DNA from: Salinibacter altiplanensis
GTDB lineage: Bacteria > Bacteroidota > Rhodothermia > Rhodothermales > Salinibacteraceae
Length of the DNA: 47,849 nucleotides
Direction of reading: 5' to 3'
NCBI RefSeq assembly: GCF_002894645.1
Contig: NZ_NCQY01000017.1
Coordinates: 1 to 47,849, forward strand
The notes beneath the pieces are model-generated. The model made no database searches and was not told the DNA's origin. It saw nothing but the letters and a program-made list of their open reading frames with translations. Positions 27,302 to 36,518 of the stretch are shown here, piece after piece (position 1 is the first letter of the stretch; every line of letters begins with the position of its first letter). The translations under genes were made by a program, and so were the position numbers.

Positions 27302-27502
27302 CCCTGGGGGCTCCTCCCCTTTTGGTTCTTCCTTCGGCGACCACTCGCACCGAGGTCGAGCGGGCCGGGCCCGGAATCCGTCGGTGTCGGCATCGCGGCC
27401 CAGAACGGCATCCGCCTGCACGAGCCCGCCGACGCGAAGGGCATCGCCCGCCCCCACTGTCACTCTCGTCTCGCCGGGCGACGGGGCGTCGGGACCGCGC
27501 CG
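27302..27502 (-). pseudogene. Possible remnant of a porin-like N-terminus
   Basis: In this gap one minus-strand frame (about 27365-27490) reads DAPSPGETRVTVG, then GDALRVGGLVQADAVLGRDA and DGFRARPAR. The pattern of a GG-x-x-QAD strand, an acidic turn and a basic R-x-R-x-A-R strand recalls the first strands of phosphate-selective porin-type barrels. The frame has no ATG, a stop lies just upstream and the rest of the barrel is missing. It may be a gene relic or chance; I lean only slightly to relic. Confidence 0.2.
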
Positions 27503-28075
27503 CTACCGGAACTCCAACCAGAACAGGATGGTGACGATGAGGATGGTGAAGCTGATCAGGAGATTGGTGGCCGCGATCCAGCCGTCACTAATGCGGTCCA
27601 GTTTGTAGAGACACAGGTCGTAGGCGCGGTCGTACGTCCGCTTGATGCTCGCCAGGACAAGATCAGCGTTGTCCGCCCCACTGGTTTCGACCGCGTCGGT
27701 TTTGGCAAAGACGAACGAGAGCTGCTCCACATCCTGCTCGAAGGCCCGCACGGAGGTGCGCACCTCGTGAAGCTGGCGTAGGTGCGCCTGGAGCTGTCGC
27801 CGCCCGTTCCGGCTGTAGAAAGCCGGCTCGAGGTCGTAGATCGCTTCGAGGAGGTCGTCGACGTGCTCGTCCAACTCGCTTCCCTCCTGAATCAGCGCCG
27901 CGAGCCAGTCCCAGTACTCCTCCTCCGAGAGATCGTACATCCGCGGGTCCTCGGCTGTGTCTTTCGGTGACGTGAGGCCCGAGACGCCGTCGTCGGTTGA
28001 CGGGGACGGCAGAATTTCGTTGAGGGCGTCGCCGCGCTCGTAGGCGGCCGGGTCGGCAGGGTCGGGAGCAGGCAT
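27503..28075 (-). CDS. Hypothetical membrane protein linked to corA
   Basis: A 190-residue protein of no recognised family. The first 45 residues are polar and disordered; residues 48-155 are strongly helical (EEEYWDWLAALIQEG, LHEVRTSVRAFEQDVEQLSF), and the C-terminus is one membrane helix, TNLLISFTILIVTILFWLEF. This layout, long cytosolic helices running into a C-terminal membrane segment, resembles the second half of CorA but lacks a GMN motif. It begins 105 bp after corA on the same strand, so co-expression is likely. A role as CorA partner is inference only. Confidence 0.8.
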   Translation of the reverse strand: MPAPDPADPAAYERGDALNEILPSPSTDDGVSGLTSPKDTAEDPRMYDLSEEEYWDWLAALIQEGSELDEHVDDLLEAIYDLEPAFYSRNGRRQLQAHLRQLHEVRTSVRAFEQDVEQLSFVFAKTDAVETSGADNADLVLASIKRTYDRAYDLCLYKLDRISDGWIAATNLLISFTILIVTILFWLEFR

Positions 28076-28180
28076 CAGGAAGAAGAGATGGTGCGGAAAG
28101 ACGTGTGTTTGGAGACCCCGTGCCGCGTGACGGGCGGGTCCGGGTTTCGCGGGGCGAGGCGAGGGGCGTGAAACGTGTCC

Positions 28181-29263
28181 TCAAATCCATTCACGGCGGC
28201 GGAAATAGAAAAGAAGTGCCCCGGCCAGCGCAATCATCAAGCCCCACACGGTAGGGTAGGCCCATTTCCATGTCAGTTCGGGCATGTGTTCGAAGTTCAT
28301 TCCGTAGATCCCCGCCACGAACGTGAGCGGGATGAAGATCGTCCCGATGATCGTCAGCACCTTCATGATTTCGTTCATGCGGTTGCTGATGGACGTCATG
28401 TGCAGGTCGTGCAGCCCGCTCGCCGTGTCGCGGAGCGCCTCCACGAGGTCGAGCACCTGCACCACATGGTCGTACGTGTCGCGCACATGGGGCCGGTTGT
28501 CATCCGCCCAGAGGGACGAGTCGAGCCGTTCGAGCTGGTGGAGGAGCTCCCGCATGGGCCACGTCATCCGACGCATGAAGATGAGATCGCGCCGGAGGTC
28601 GTGAATCGCATCCTCCACGTCCTGGCCCTCATCCCCCACAATTTCATCTTCGAGGTCTTCGGTACGGGCCCCCAGTTCGTCTAACACCACGAAGTAGTGG
28701 TCGACGATCACATCGAGGAGGGCGTAGGCAAGGTAATCCGGCCCCCGATCATGGATGTGGCCCCGGCCGTTGCGGAGGCGCTTGCGGACGGGATCAAATA
28801 CGTCCCCAGGGTCCTCCTGAAACGAGATCAGGTTTCGCTCCCCGACCAGAAAGCTCACCTGCTCGGCCCGAAGGGCGCCGCCCCGCTCCTCGTCGAAGTA
28901 GAGCATCTTAACGACAAGGTAGAGATAGTCGTCCTGGGGATCCAGCTTGGGCCGCTGGCCCGTATGGGCAATGTCTTCTTGAATGAGCGGGTGGACGTGG
29001 AAATGGTCCCCGATGGTTCGGATTACGGACTCGTCGTGAACCCCCGTGACGTTGACCCACGTGACGGGGGTCGTGTCCCGGTATTTGAGCACCTCATCAA
29101 GGCCTTCGTTGTCGGTCTCAACGAGACGGTCGGGCCCATATTCCAGGACCCGAAACTGAACGGGCTCAGTGCGGTCCTCTCCCACAAACACGACGGAGCC
29201 GGGGGGCAGCCCAACCTTCTGCTCCGGGGTCAAGGAGGCCAGGTCGCGGTCGGCAAAAGACAT
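28181..29263 (-). CDS. corA: CorA-type magnesium/cobalt transporter
   Basis: A 360-residue divalent cation channel. The start MSFADRDLASLTPEQKVGLP gives the usual N-terminal alpha/beta domain (TPVTWVNVTGVHD, HFHVHPLIQEDIAHTGQRPK). A long stalk helix precedes TM1 with the signature YGMNFEHMPEL, where GMN forms the selectivity filter, then TM2 and a basic end, FYFRRREWI. The frame open to 29611 adds a non-conserved Pro/Arg-rich stretch. The pentamer acts in the cytoplasmic membrane. A small helical membrane protein gene follows on the same strand. Confidence 0.95.
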   Translation of the reverse strand: MSFADRDLASLTPEQKVGLPPGSVVFVGEDRTEPVQFRVLEYGPDRLVETDNEGLDEVLKYRDTTPVTWVNVTGVHDESVIRTIGDHFHVHPLIQEDIAHTGQRPKLDPQDDYLYLVVKMLYFDEERGGALRAEQVSFLVGERNLISFQEDPGDVFDPVRKRLRNGRGHIHDRGPDYLAYALLDVIVDHYFVVLDELGARTEDLEDEIVGDEGQDVEDAIHDLRRDLIFMRRMTWPMRELLHQLERLDSSLWADDNRPHVRDTYDHVVQVLDLVEALRDTASGLHDLHMTSISNRMNEIMKVLTIIGTIFIPLTFVAGIYGMNFEHMPELTWKWAYPTVWGLMIALAGALLFYFRRREWI

Positions 29264-29352
29264 GCAGGCACTGGCTGACGAGAACAAAATGTTTGGGAAG
29301 GCCAACGGGGAGGGCTGCCCGAAGGATTCTCGTGCGTAGCGGCCCGTTCTTC

Positions 29353-30417
29353 CTAATGGCATTCGCTCCATCCCTCCCGGATGGACGTCCCGAGCAGGGT
29401 GAGCACCGTCAGGGGAACGGCAAATATCCACATGGCCGTGCTGAATGCGGGGAGCGCGTCGTGCTGCGTCGCAGCGAGGAAGAGGAAGCCCATGTATGCC
29501 CCGTAGTAGCCGAGGAAGAGCGCTCCCTCCCACCGGGCCACCACCTGTCCGGTGAAGAAAATGGGCAGGCAGGCCACGGCCGTCGCGATCATGACCGGGA
29601 GGTCGAACCACAGGACCGACGCAGGGGCAGGCACCCCACTGGGGGCCACGAGGGCCGAGAGGCCAAGCACGGCGAGCAGGTTGAGCAGGTTGCTGCCCAG
29701 CACGTTGCCCACAGCCAGTTCTCGCCGTCCCCGGATGCCAGCCAGCACTGAGGCGGCCAATTCGGGAAGGGACGTGCCCCCGGCCACGATCGTGAGGCCG
29801 ATCACGAGCTCACTCACCCCGATCCGCTGGGCGAGATCGACCGTCCCCGTCACGATCCATCGGGCACCGAGCACGAGAAGCACGAGCCCCCCGAGGACCA
29901 GTCCGGCATTCCGCCCCCAGCGGGGCGCCTTTGAGGGTTCCGTCCCCGGCTGTTCGTTCGTGTCCGCCTCGGGGTCTGCGCACCCTTCGTAGAGGAGCAA
30001 AATCATGTAGGCCACGAGCCCCCCAATCAGGACGAGGCCGTCGCCCTGCCCGATGGTCCCGTCCATGGCAAGGAGCAGCACCCCCACCGCGGCCCCAATG
30101 CCCAGGGGGACCTCCAAACGAACGAGGCGGGCCGACACGGCGAGGGGCGTGAGGAGTGCCGTAAGGCCGAGGGTCAAGAGAACGTTGAAAATATTACTGC
30201 CCACCACGTTGCCCAGCGCCATTTCGGGCTGTCCCCCGAGGCTGGCCCCCACGCTCACCGCGCCCTCCGGAGCGCTCGTCCCGAGCGCCACGACCGTGAG
30301 CCCCACGACCAGGGGCGAGATGCCCAGGCCAGTGGCAATCTCCGACGCCCCCCGCACAAGCCCTTCGGCCCCGATCACCAGCAACATGATTCCCGCGACG
30401 AGAAGAAGGACAGCCAT
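29353..30417 (-). CDS. Calcium/sodium antiporter (CaCA, YrbG-like)
   Basis: A 354-residue membrane protein starting at MAVLLLVAGIMLLVIGAEGL, with about ten membrane helices in two inverted halves. Both alpha-repeats are intact: GTSAPEGAVSV with ALGNVVGSNIFNVLL in the first, and GGTSLPELAASV with AVGNVLGSNLLNLLAV in the second. The acidic Glu of each repeat binds the cation. Relatives exchange Ca2+ for Na+ (and sometimes K+). The acidic loop in the middle (DPEADTNEQ) is short. It lies 89 bp upstream of corA and on the same strand, so the two may share a transcript. Confidence 0.94.
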   Translation of the reverse strand: MAVLLLVAGIMLLVIGAEGLVRGASEIATGLGISPLVVGLTVVALGTSAPEGAVSVGASLGGQPEMALGNVVGSNIFNVLLTLGLTALLTPLAVSARLVRLEVPLGIGAAVGVLLLAMDGTIGQGDGLVLIGGLVAYMILLLYEGCADPEADTNEQPGTEPSKAPRWGRNAGLVLGGLVLLVLGARWIVTGTVDLAQRIGVSELVIGLTIVAGGTSLPELAASVLAGIRGRRELAVGNVLGSNLLNLLAVLGLSALVAPSGVPAPASVLWFDLPVMIATAVACLPIFFTGQVVARWEGALFLGYYGAYMGFLFLAATQHDALPAFSTAMWIFAVPLTVLTLLGTSIREGWSECH

Positions 30418-30616
30418 TGAAGGAGGAGACGGACAGTACGGGCAGTTTCGGGGCACGGAGGCCGGAGCCGGTCTTTGAAGCTAGCACCGGGGAGAAGGTT
30501 CGTAAACCGTACATTCCTTCAGGACGAGGGGCCCATTGGATTCCGTTATTGACACCGTCCAGCGTGGGCCGTTGATTAAACCACAACGGTTTCTCTTCTC
30601 CTCTGCTCCCTATCCC

Positions 30617-31564
30617 ATGCCCGACGACACATCTTCACCCGGCCCGGAACTGGAGCTCTCTCTGCGGGCCCTGCGCGACCACCTGCAGGCCTTTCAGGAC
30701 GACTACCTCGACGAGAAGAGCGACGAGACGGTGGGTACGTACCGCCGCTCTCTCCACTCGTTTGAGAAGTGGTTCGTGCAGCAGAACAACTTCCGGTTTA
30801 CGGAGGAGGGCGTGCGCGAGTACAAGCGCTACCTGATGGAAGACCGCGATCTGAGCCAGGTCTCCGTGTCCACGTACCTGACGGCCCTCCGGCGTTTCTG
30901 TCAATACCTCACCGACATCGGCAACCTGAGCGAAAACCCGGCCACGGGCGTGAAGGGGAACCGACGCCCCGATACGCACTCCCGCTCGGTGCTCACGGAG
31001 TCTGACATCGAGCAGCTGGAGGCGGTCGTGGACGACGCGACACAGATCGACAAGCGCGACCAGGCAATCATCTCGCTCATGCTCTACGCCGGCCTCAGCG
31101 AGATCGAAATCGTACGGGCCGACGTGGAGGACCTGGAGCATACCCTCATGGGGCCGGTGCTCCGCGTGCAGGGAAAAGGGCGTGAGGTGAAGGATCAGGA
31201 GGCCCCCCTCGACCCGCCCGTCCTAGAGGTGGTGGAGGCGTATCTGGACACCCGAACGGACGTGCACCCTGAGGATCCACTGTTCGTCTCTCACGGCCAC
31301 CGGTCGAAGGGGAAGCGGCTCCAAACCCGGTCGGTGCGGAGCCGCATCAACGGCTACCTCAAGGAGGCCGGCATCAAGCGCAAGGGCGTCACGCCGCACA
31401 GCCTTACCCATACAGCAGCCCTTCTCTGGCTCAACGACGGCATGCCGCTCGAAGACGTGAAGGAGCGCATGCGCCACGGCACGCTGGACACGACCATGAT
31501 CTACTACAAGAAACAGGGCCTCCTCACGCGCGACCCGGACGAGTTGGAAGAACTGGACGTGTAG
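30617..31564 (+). CDS. Tyrosine-recombinase-like protein lacking both catalytic arginines
   Basis: A 315-residue protein with the XerC/D layout: a SAM-like core-binding domain (about 10-110; TVGTYRRSLHSFEKWF, SVSTYLTALRRFCQYL) and a catalytic domain (130-300). Of the six catalytic positions, Lys187, His261, His287 and Tyr296 are kept, but the first Arg (usual GLRxSE) is Ser161 in YAGLSEIEIV and the second Arg (usual HxLRH) is Thr264 in HSLTHTAALL. Strand transfer in the usual way is therefore unlikely, while folding and DNA binding look intact. The start at MPDDTSSPGPELEL is clear. A TTGACA box at 30549 lies 63 bp upstream of the start. It is not next to any visible integration site, and codon use is like its neighbours. 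Confidence 0.85.
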   Translation: MPDDTSSPGPELELSLRALRDHLQAFQDDYLDEKSDETVGTYRRSLHSFEKWFVQQNNFRFTEEGVREYKRYLMEDRDLSQVSVSTYLTALRRFCQYLTDIGNLSENPATGVKGNRRPDTHSRSVLTESDIEQLEAVVDDATQIDKRDQAIISLMLYAGLSEIEIVRADVEDLEHTLMGPVLRVQGKGREVKDQEAPLDPPVLEVVEAYLDTRTDVHPEDPLFVSHGHRSKGKRLQTRSVRSRINGYLKEAGIKRKGVTPHSLTHTAALLWLNDGMPLEDVKERMRHGTLDTTMIYYKKQGLLTRDPDELEELDV

Positions 31565-31631
31565 CGGCCCAGAACGCACCTGCCCGACCCCGACTTCATC
31601 CTCGGCGTGCCCGATCCGTACGCCGTGTCAC

Positions 31632-32534
31632 TCAGTCGGCGAGGGCCCGGATGGACCGTCCGTAGCTCCGCACCGTGAGCACGGGACAGGGCACATGCCG
31701 GATCACGGCCTCCGTCACGCTTCCGAGGAGGAATCGCTCAAGCCCCGCCCGGCCCTGGGTAGACATGACGATGGCGTCTGTCTCCTCGGCCTCGACGAAT
31801 TCAGTAATGCGGGAGGCGGCCGCGCCGGTTCGGACGTGGACCGCCACCGGGACGCCCAGCGCCCCCAGCCCTCGGCCCATCGCCGCCAGTGCCCGGCGGG
31901 CCGTTTTCTCGGGACCACCGTGCTCCTCGTCCGACACGGAGGATGCCTGGTCGGGGAGCGACGCCGAGCCTCCCGTCACGACGTGCAAGAGGTCGACCTG
32001 TGCGTCGAAAAAGCGAGCCCACTCCGCCGCGACCCGTCCGGCCTCCCGCGCGTCCTCCGAAAAATCTACAGGCACGAGAATGCGGTCGAGTGTGCCGGGC
32101 ACGGGCGGGGCCCCAGCCCCCTCCCCACGCAGGGCGAGCACCGGGCGTTCGGCGCGGCGGATGACCGTCTCGGCCACGCTCCCCGTTAGGAACCGGCGGG
32201 CCCCCTGCCGCCCCCGCGTACCGAGGGCAATCAGGTCGATCTCTTCCTCGCGGGCGAAGCGGTGAATGGTCTCGGCGACGCCCCCATCTTTGCGGGACAC
32301 CCCTTCGATGGGAACCGCTCGCAGCGCCTCCTCCGACACCACACCGGCCTGTTGCAGCCTCTCACGGACGGCCGGAAGCGCGCGGGCCGGATAGGGCGCG
32401 TCGCTCCGATCGGCAACGTGGAGCACGTAAAACCGAGCCTCCATCCTCGCGGCGAGGGCCAGGCCGTGGGGCAACACCCGGACCGACGCGGGCGTGAAGT
32501 CGTGGGGCACCAGAATTCGATCAATGACAAGCAT
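31632..32534 (-). CDS. Tandem universal stress protein (two UspA domains)
   Basis: A 300-residue protein starting at MLVIDRILVPHDFTPASVRV. Each half is a UspA fold: the first opens with ILVPHDF and carries the ATP-loop GTRGRQGARRFLTGSVAETV, the second opens with ILVPVDFSEDA and carries STQGRAGLERFLLGSVTEAV. Both loops keep the G-x2-G-x9-G-S/T spacing, so both halves probably bind ATP. Such proteins help stress survival, but no specific partner can be named. The long frame up to 32894 is unsupported at its front. It is convergent with the Xer-like gene (67 bp between stops). Confidence 0.92.
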   Translation of the reverse strand: MLVIDRILVPHDFTPASVRVLPHGLALAARMEARFYVLHVADRSDAPYPARALPAVRERLQQAGVVSEEALRAVPIEGVSRKDGGVAETIHRFAREEEIDLIALGTRGRQGARRFLTGSVAETVIRRAERPVLALRGEGAGAPPVPGTLDRILVPVDFSEDAREAGRVAAEWARFFDAQVDLLHVVTGGSASLPDQASSVSDEEHGGPEKTARRALAAMGRGLGALGVPVAVHVRTGAAASRITEFVEAEETDAIVMSTQGRAGLERFLLGSVTEAVIRHVPCPVLTVRSYGRSIRALAD

Positions 32535-32896
32535 GGCCCAGCGGGGACAGGGGCAACCGCGGCGATGATTCTCTCCGAGACGCAGCCGCCCCGCGTTGCG
32601 TAGAGGACTGTGCGTATGTTCACCTTCGAAAACTACCGGAAGAGCATCGAGTTCGGAGACCCGGTCGGTCTCGCCTCCGCCCCCGGCCTCTCTGGCCCCC
32701 GAGCCCGCCCGCCGAACGTGAGCACGCGTCCCTGTCCCCGGCCCCAGCCCGGGTGGGAACGCAACCCGGCGCCTTCCGTGACAACCGTGATGTGCTTGCT
32801 CGTTGCCCCGCATTTGGGCGGCGCCGGCGCAGCGGACGTCGCCGCTGGAGCACACGACTCGTTGTCTCTCTTCCCTGGCACGCGCGTTCCTCACAC
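32535..32896. other. Divergent spacer between the UspA gene and secA
   Basis: About 362 bp that must hold the promoters of both genes. The frame in phase with secA is open back to 32753, but the added 48 residues are Arg/Ser-rich. A segment TTGCGTAGAGG...TATGTTCA at about 32595-32625 loosely resembles the Bacteroidota TTG/TAnnTTTG promoter, without certainty. No RNA gene is seen. Confidence 0.35.
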
Positions 32897-35800
32897 ATGT
32901 TTGAGTGGATCAAGAACCTGTTCGGCGATCCGAATGAGCGGGAGCTCAACAAGCTCTGGCCCATCGTTGAAGAGATCAACGAGCACTACGAGGCGCTCCG
33001 AGACCTCCCCGACGAGGAGCTTCGGGCCAAGACCGACGCGTTCCGCACCGAAATTCGGGAGGCCGTGGCCGATCTTGAGACACGCCAGGACGAGATCCGC
33101 GAGAAGCTGAAGCGGGCCCCCGGCTCAGAAGGTCCCGTCGGCGGGGACGGCCAGGTGGCCGAGATGGAGGGGGAGCCGCTTTCCCTTGAGGAGCGCGATG
33201 CCCTCTACGACGAGTTCGACGAGCTTGAGGAGGAGTGGCAAGAGGTTGTTGAGGACACGCTGTGGGAGCTGCTCCCCGAAGCGTTCGCCGTCGTCAAGGA
33301 GACGTGCCGCCGCATGCTCGGCGAGACGTGGATGGCCGGCGGGTCGAAGATCGAGTGGGACATGGTGCCCTACGACGTACAGATCCTGGGCGCCATCGTG
33401 CTGCACCAGGGCCGCATCGCGGAGATGAAGACCGGCGAAGGGAAGACGCTGGCCGCCGTAATGCCGCTCTACCTCAACGCCCTCACGGGCCGAGGCTGCC
33501 AGCTCGTGACGGTCAACGACTACCTCGCCGAGCGGGACACCGAGTGGATGGGGCCGATCTACGAGTTCCACGGCCTGACGGTCGACTGCGTCAACCGCTA
33601 CGACCCGCACACGGAGGGCCGCAAGGAGGCCTACGAGGCCGACATCACGTACGGCACCAACAACGAGATCGGCTTCGACTACCTGCGCGACAACTCGTTC
33701 GTCGTTCGCCCCGAGCAGCTGATGCAGCGGGGCCACCACTACGCCATCATCGACGAGATCGACTCGGTCCTAATCGACGAGGCCCGCACGCCGCTCATCA
33801 TCAGCGGCCCGGTGCCCGACCAGGAAAACGACGAGTACCGGGAGCTGCGCGACCCGGTGGAGCAGCTCGTGGAGGCCCAGCGCCGCCTCGTGCGGTCCTT
33901 CGTGAAGGAGACGCGCGAGCTGCTGGAGGAGAAAGAGCAGGCCGAAGACAACGACGACTCACGACGGGCCCGGGAGCTGGAGGACGAGGCGGGCCTTGCC
34001 CTCTTCCGGGCCTCCCGCGGCTATCCCAAGAACAGCCAGCTCCAGAAGCTGCTCAACGAGCCCGGCATGGAGCGCCTGCGGCAGAAGACCGAGAACTTCT
34101 ACCTGCAGGAGAACGCCAAGCGCATGCCGTTCGTCGACGAGGAGCTGTACTTCTCGGTCGACGAGAAGAAGCAGTCCGTCGAGATGACGGAGAAAGGGCA
34201 GGAGTACATCGCCAAAATCATGGACCAGACCGCGGACCTGTTCGTCCTGCCGGTCGTCGGCGACCAGATCGCCGAGGTCGAAGACGAGTACCAGGGCAAG
34301 GTCGACGCGCTGGAGGAGACGCTTCAGGAGAAGGACGGCCTTTCCCAAGAGAAGCGCGAGAACAAGTACATGAACGACAAGCGGGAGCTGGAGAAGGAGC
34401 TTCAGGAGACGAAGCGCGAAATTTACAACACGTACTCGGAGCGGGCCGAGCGCGTCCACGCCATCGAACAGCTCCTGAAGGCGTTCACCCTGTACGAGCG
34501 CGACACCGAGTACATTGTGCAGGAGGGCAAGGTGCAAATCGTCGACGAGCACACCGGACGCGTCATGGAAGGGCGCCGCTACTCGGAGGGCCTCCACGAA
34601 GCGCTGGAGGCGAAGGAGGAGGTTGAAATTCAGAACGCCACGCAGACCTACGCCTCGGTCACGCTCCAGAACTACTTCCGCATGTACGACAAGCTGTCCG
34701 GCATGACCGGCACGGCGGAAACAGAGGCAGAGGAGTTCAACGAGATCTACGACCTGGACGTGGTGGTCGTCCCCACCCACGAGCCGGTGCGGCGCGACGA
34801 CAAGGACGACCTCGTCTTTCAGACGAAGCGCGAGAAGTACAACGCCATTGTCGAAAAGGTAAAGGAGTACAACACGCGCGGCCAGCCGGTGCTCGTGGGC
34901 TCGGCCTCGGTGGAGGTGTCCGAGACGATTAGCCGCACCCTAAAGCGGGAGGGCATCCCCCACAACGTCCTCAATGCCAAGCAGGACCGGGCCAAGGAGG
35001 AGGCCCAGATCGTCGCCGAGGCCGGGCAAAAGGGCTCGGTCACGATCGCGACGAACATGGCGGGGCGCGGGACCGACATTCAGATCACCGACGAGGTCCG
35101 CGAGCTCGGGGGGCTGGCCATCCTCGGCTCCGAGCGTCACGAGAGCCGCCGCATCGACCTCCAGCTGCGCGGCCGCGCCGGGCGCCAGGGCGATCCGGGC
35201 GAGAGCCAGTTCTACGTCTCCCTGGAGGACGAGCTGATGCGCCTCTTCGGCTCCGACCGCGTGGCGAAGGTGATGGACAGCATGGGCATCGAGGAGGGCG
35301 AGGTCATCACGCACCCGTGGATCAACAAGAGCATCAAGCGGGCACAGTCGAAGGTGGAGCAGAACAACTTCGCCATCCGGAAGCGCCAGCTGGAGTACGA
35401 CGACGTGCTCAACTCGCAGCGCGAGGTCATCTACAAGCGCCGCCGCGAGGCCCTCACGGGCGAGCGGTTCCACGGGCAGGTGCTCAACATGCTCTACGAA
35501 TACGTCGAGGCCCTCGTGGAACGCCACTACGGGCAGGGCAACATCGCGGGCCTCCGGGAGGACCTGCTCCGCACCCTCGCCTTCGACCTGGAGATGGAGC
35601 GCGAGCAGTTCGTGCAGCTCGGGGAGGACGGGGTCGTGGAGCACGTCTACGACCGGGCGACCGACTACTACCGGCAGAAGCGCGCCAACATCGCCCAGCC
35701 GTTCTACCAGACGCTGCGCGACCTGAGCCAGGAACGCGGCGACGACATGATCGACCAGGTGTTCGTCGACTTCACCGACGGGCAGGACGCGATCCGCGCC

Positions 35801-36379
35801 GTGGCGGACGTGGACGAGGCCCTCGACACGAACGGGCAGGAGATCAACGAGGCGCTGGAGCGCACCGCCATGCTCCAGACCATCGACGAGAAGTGGACCG
35901 ACCACCTCCGCGAGCTCGACGAGCTGAAGGAGGGCATCGGCCTCCGCTCCTTCGGGCGGAAGGACCCGGTCGTCGAGTACAAGATGGAGGCGTTCGACCT
36001 CTTCTCCGACATGATGGCCGACATTGGCCAGGAGGTCGTCTCCCTCGTCTTCCGCGCCGGGCCGGTGGTCGACGACGAGGTGCAGACGGAGGGCCAGGGG
36101 CCGCGCCGCCGCCTCAGTCAGCGCAACGCCCAGACCCAGCACGACTCCGCCCAGCCCGACTACAGCATCGACGCCGACGGCGAGGGCGGCGGCCAGGAGG
36201 GCGAGGCGGCCGAGCGCGACCCCACCGTCGAGGAAAAACAGCCGGTCACTGTGGCCGACGAACCGGGGCGCAACGAATACGTCACCGTCCGCAACAATGC
36301 CAATGGCGAGACCACGGAGATGAAGTGGAAGTACGCCAAGAAGAAGATCAACCAGGGCGGCTGGTCCCTGGTCTCTTGA
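32897..36379 (+). CDS. secA: Preprotein translocase ATPase SecA
   Basis: A 1160-residue motor that drives proteins through SecYEG. The start MFEWIKNLFGDPNERELNKL fits the family. Walker A is MKTGEGKTLAAVM (Lys183), the DEAD-type motif is IIDEIDSVLIDEARTPLI, and the helicase motifs TNMAGRGTDIQI and QLRGRAGRQGDPG follow. It is long because of charged, coiled-coil insertions (about 315-370 and 470-530), as in other Bacteroidota. The C-terminus is acidic and ends NQGGWSLVS; the CxCxSGxnCH zinc site of proteobacterial SecA is absent. A weak hairpin ACGGGG-CCCCGT lies just after the stop. Confidence 0.97.
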   Translation: MFEWIKNLFGDPNERELNKLWPIVEEINEHYEALRDLPDEELRAKTDAFRTEIREAVADLETRQDEIREKLKRAPGSEGPVGGDGQVAEMEGEPLSLEERDALYDEFDELEEEWQEVVEDTLWELLPEAFAVVKETCRRMLGETWMAGGSKIEWDMVPYDVQILGAIVLHQGRIAEMKTGEGKTLAAVMPLYLNALTGRGCQLVTVNDYLAERDTEWMGPIYEFHGLTVDCVNRYDPHTEGRKEAYEADITYGTNNEIGFDYLRDNSFVVRPEQLMQRGHHYAIIDEIDSVLIDEARTPLIISGPVPDQENDEYRELRDPVEQLVEAQRRLVRSFVKETRELLEEKEQAEDNDDSRRARELEDEAGLALFRASRGYPKNSQLQKLLNEPGMERLRQKTENFYLQENAKRMPFVDEELYFSVDEKKQSVEMTEKGQEYIAKIMDQTADLFVLPVVGDQIAEVEDEYQGKVDALEETLQEKDGLSQEKRENKYMNDKRELEKELQETKREIYNTYSERAERVHAIEQLLKAFTLYERDTEYIVQEGKVQIVDEHTGRVMEGRRYSEGLHEALEAKEEVEIQNATQTYASVTLQNYFRMYDKLSGMTGTAETEAEEFNEIYDLDVVVVPTHEPVRRDDKDDLVFQTKREKYNAIVEKVKEYNTRGQPVLVGSASVEVSETISRTLKREGIPHNVLNAKQDRAKEEAQIVAEAGQKGSVTIATNMAGRGTDIQITDEVRELGGLAILGSERHESRRIDLQLRGRAGRQGDPGESQFYVSLEDELMRLFGSDRVAKVMDSMGIEEGEVITHPWINKSIKRAQSKVEQNNFAIRKRQLEYDDVLNSQREVIYKRRREALTGERFHGQVLNMLYEYVEALVERHYGQGNIAGLREDLLRTLAFDLEMEREQFVQLGEDGVVEHVYDRATDYYRQKRANIAQPFYQTLRDLSQERGDDMIDQVFVDFTDGQDAIRAVADVDEALDTNGQEINEALERTAMLQTIDEKWTDHLRELDELKEGIGLRSFGRKDPVVEYKMEAFDLFSDMMADIGQEVVSLVFRAGPVVDDEVQTEGQGPRRRLSQRNAQTQHDSAQPDYSIDADGEGGGQEGEAAERDPTVEEKQPVTVADEPGRNEYVTVRNNANGETTEMKWKYAKKKINQGGWSLVS

Positions 36380-36518
36380 TCCGGTCGTTCCGCCACGGGG
36401 GAGTGCCCCGTTGGTTCGGCCGGGCGCCCCCTCTTCCACTGACGGTTACAGATTGAAGATTGGCGTCTGGGACCCGCCCCCCGATCTTCAATCCGTACTC
36501 TGAAAGCCCCATTTTGCC

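Noticed and set aside
30617-31564. Integrase of a mobile element or integron
   Set aside because: No attachment repeats, no cargo genes and no composition change are seen around it, and the catalytic arginines are missing.
36394-36415. Terminator after secA
   Set aside because: The ACGGGG/CCCCGT hairpin has a short stem and no T-run on either side.
34940-36439. 499-codon minus-strand frame across secA
   Set aside because: It mirrors the high-GC third-position pattern of secA, is rich in His, Leu, Val and Asp in the way of antisense frames, and matches no family.
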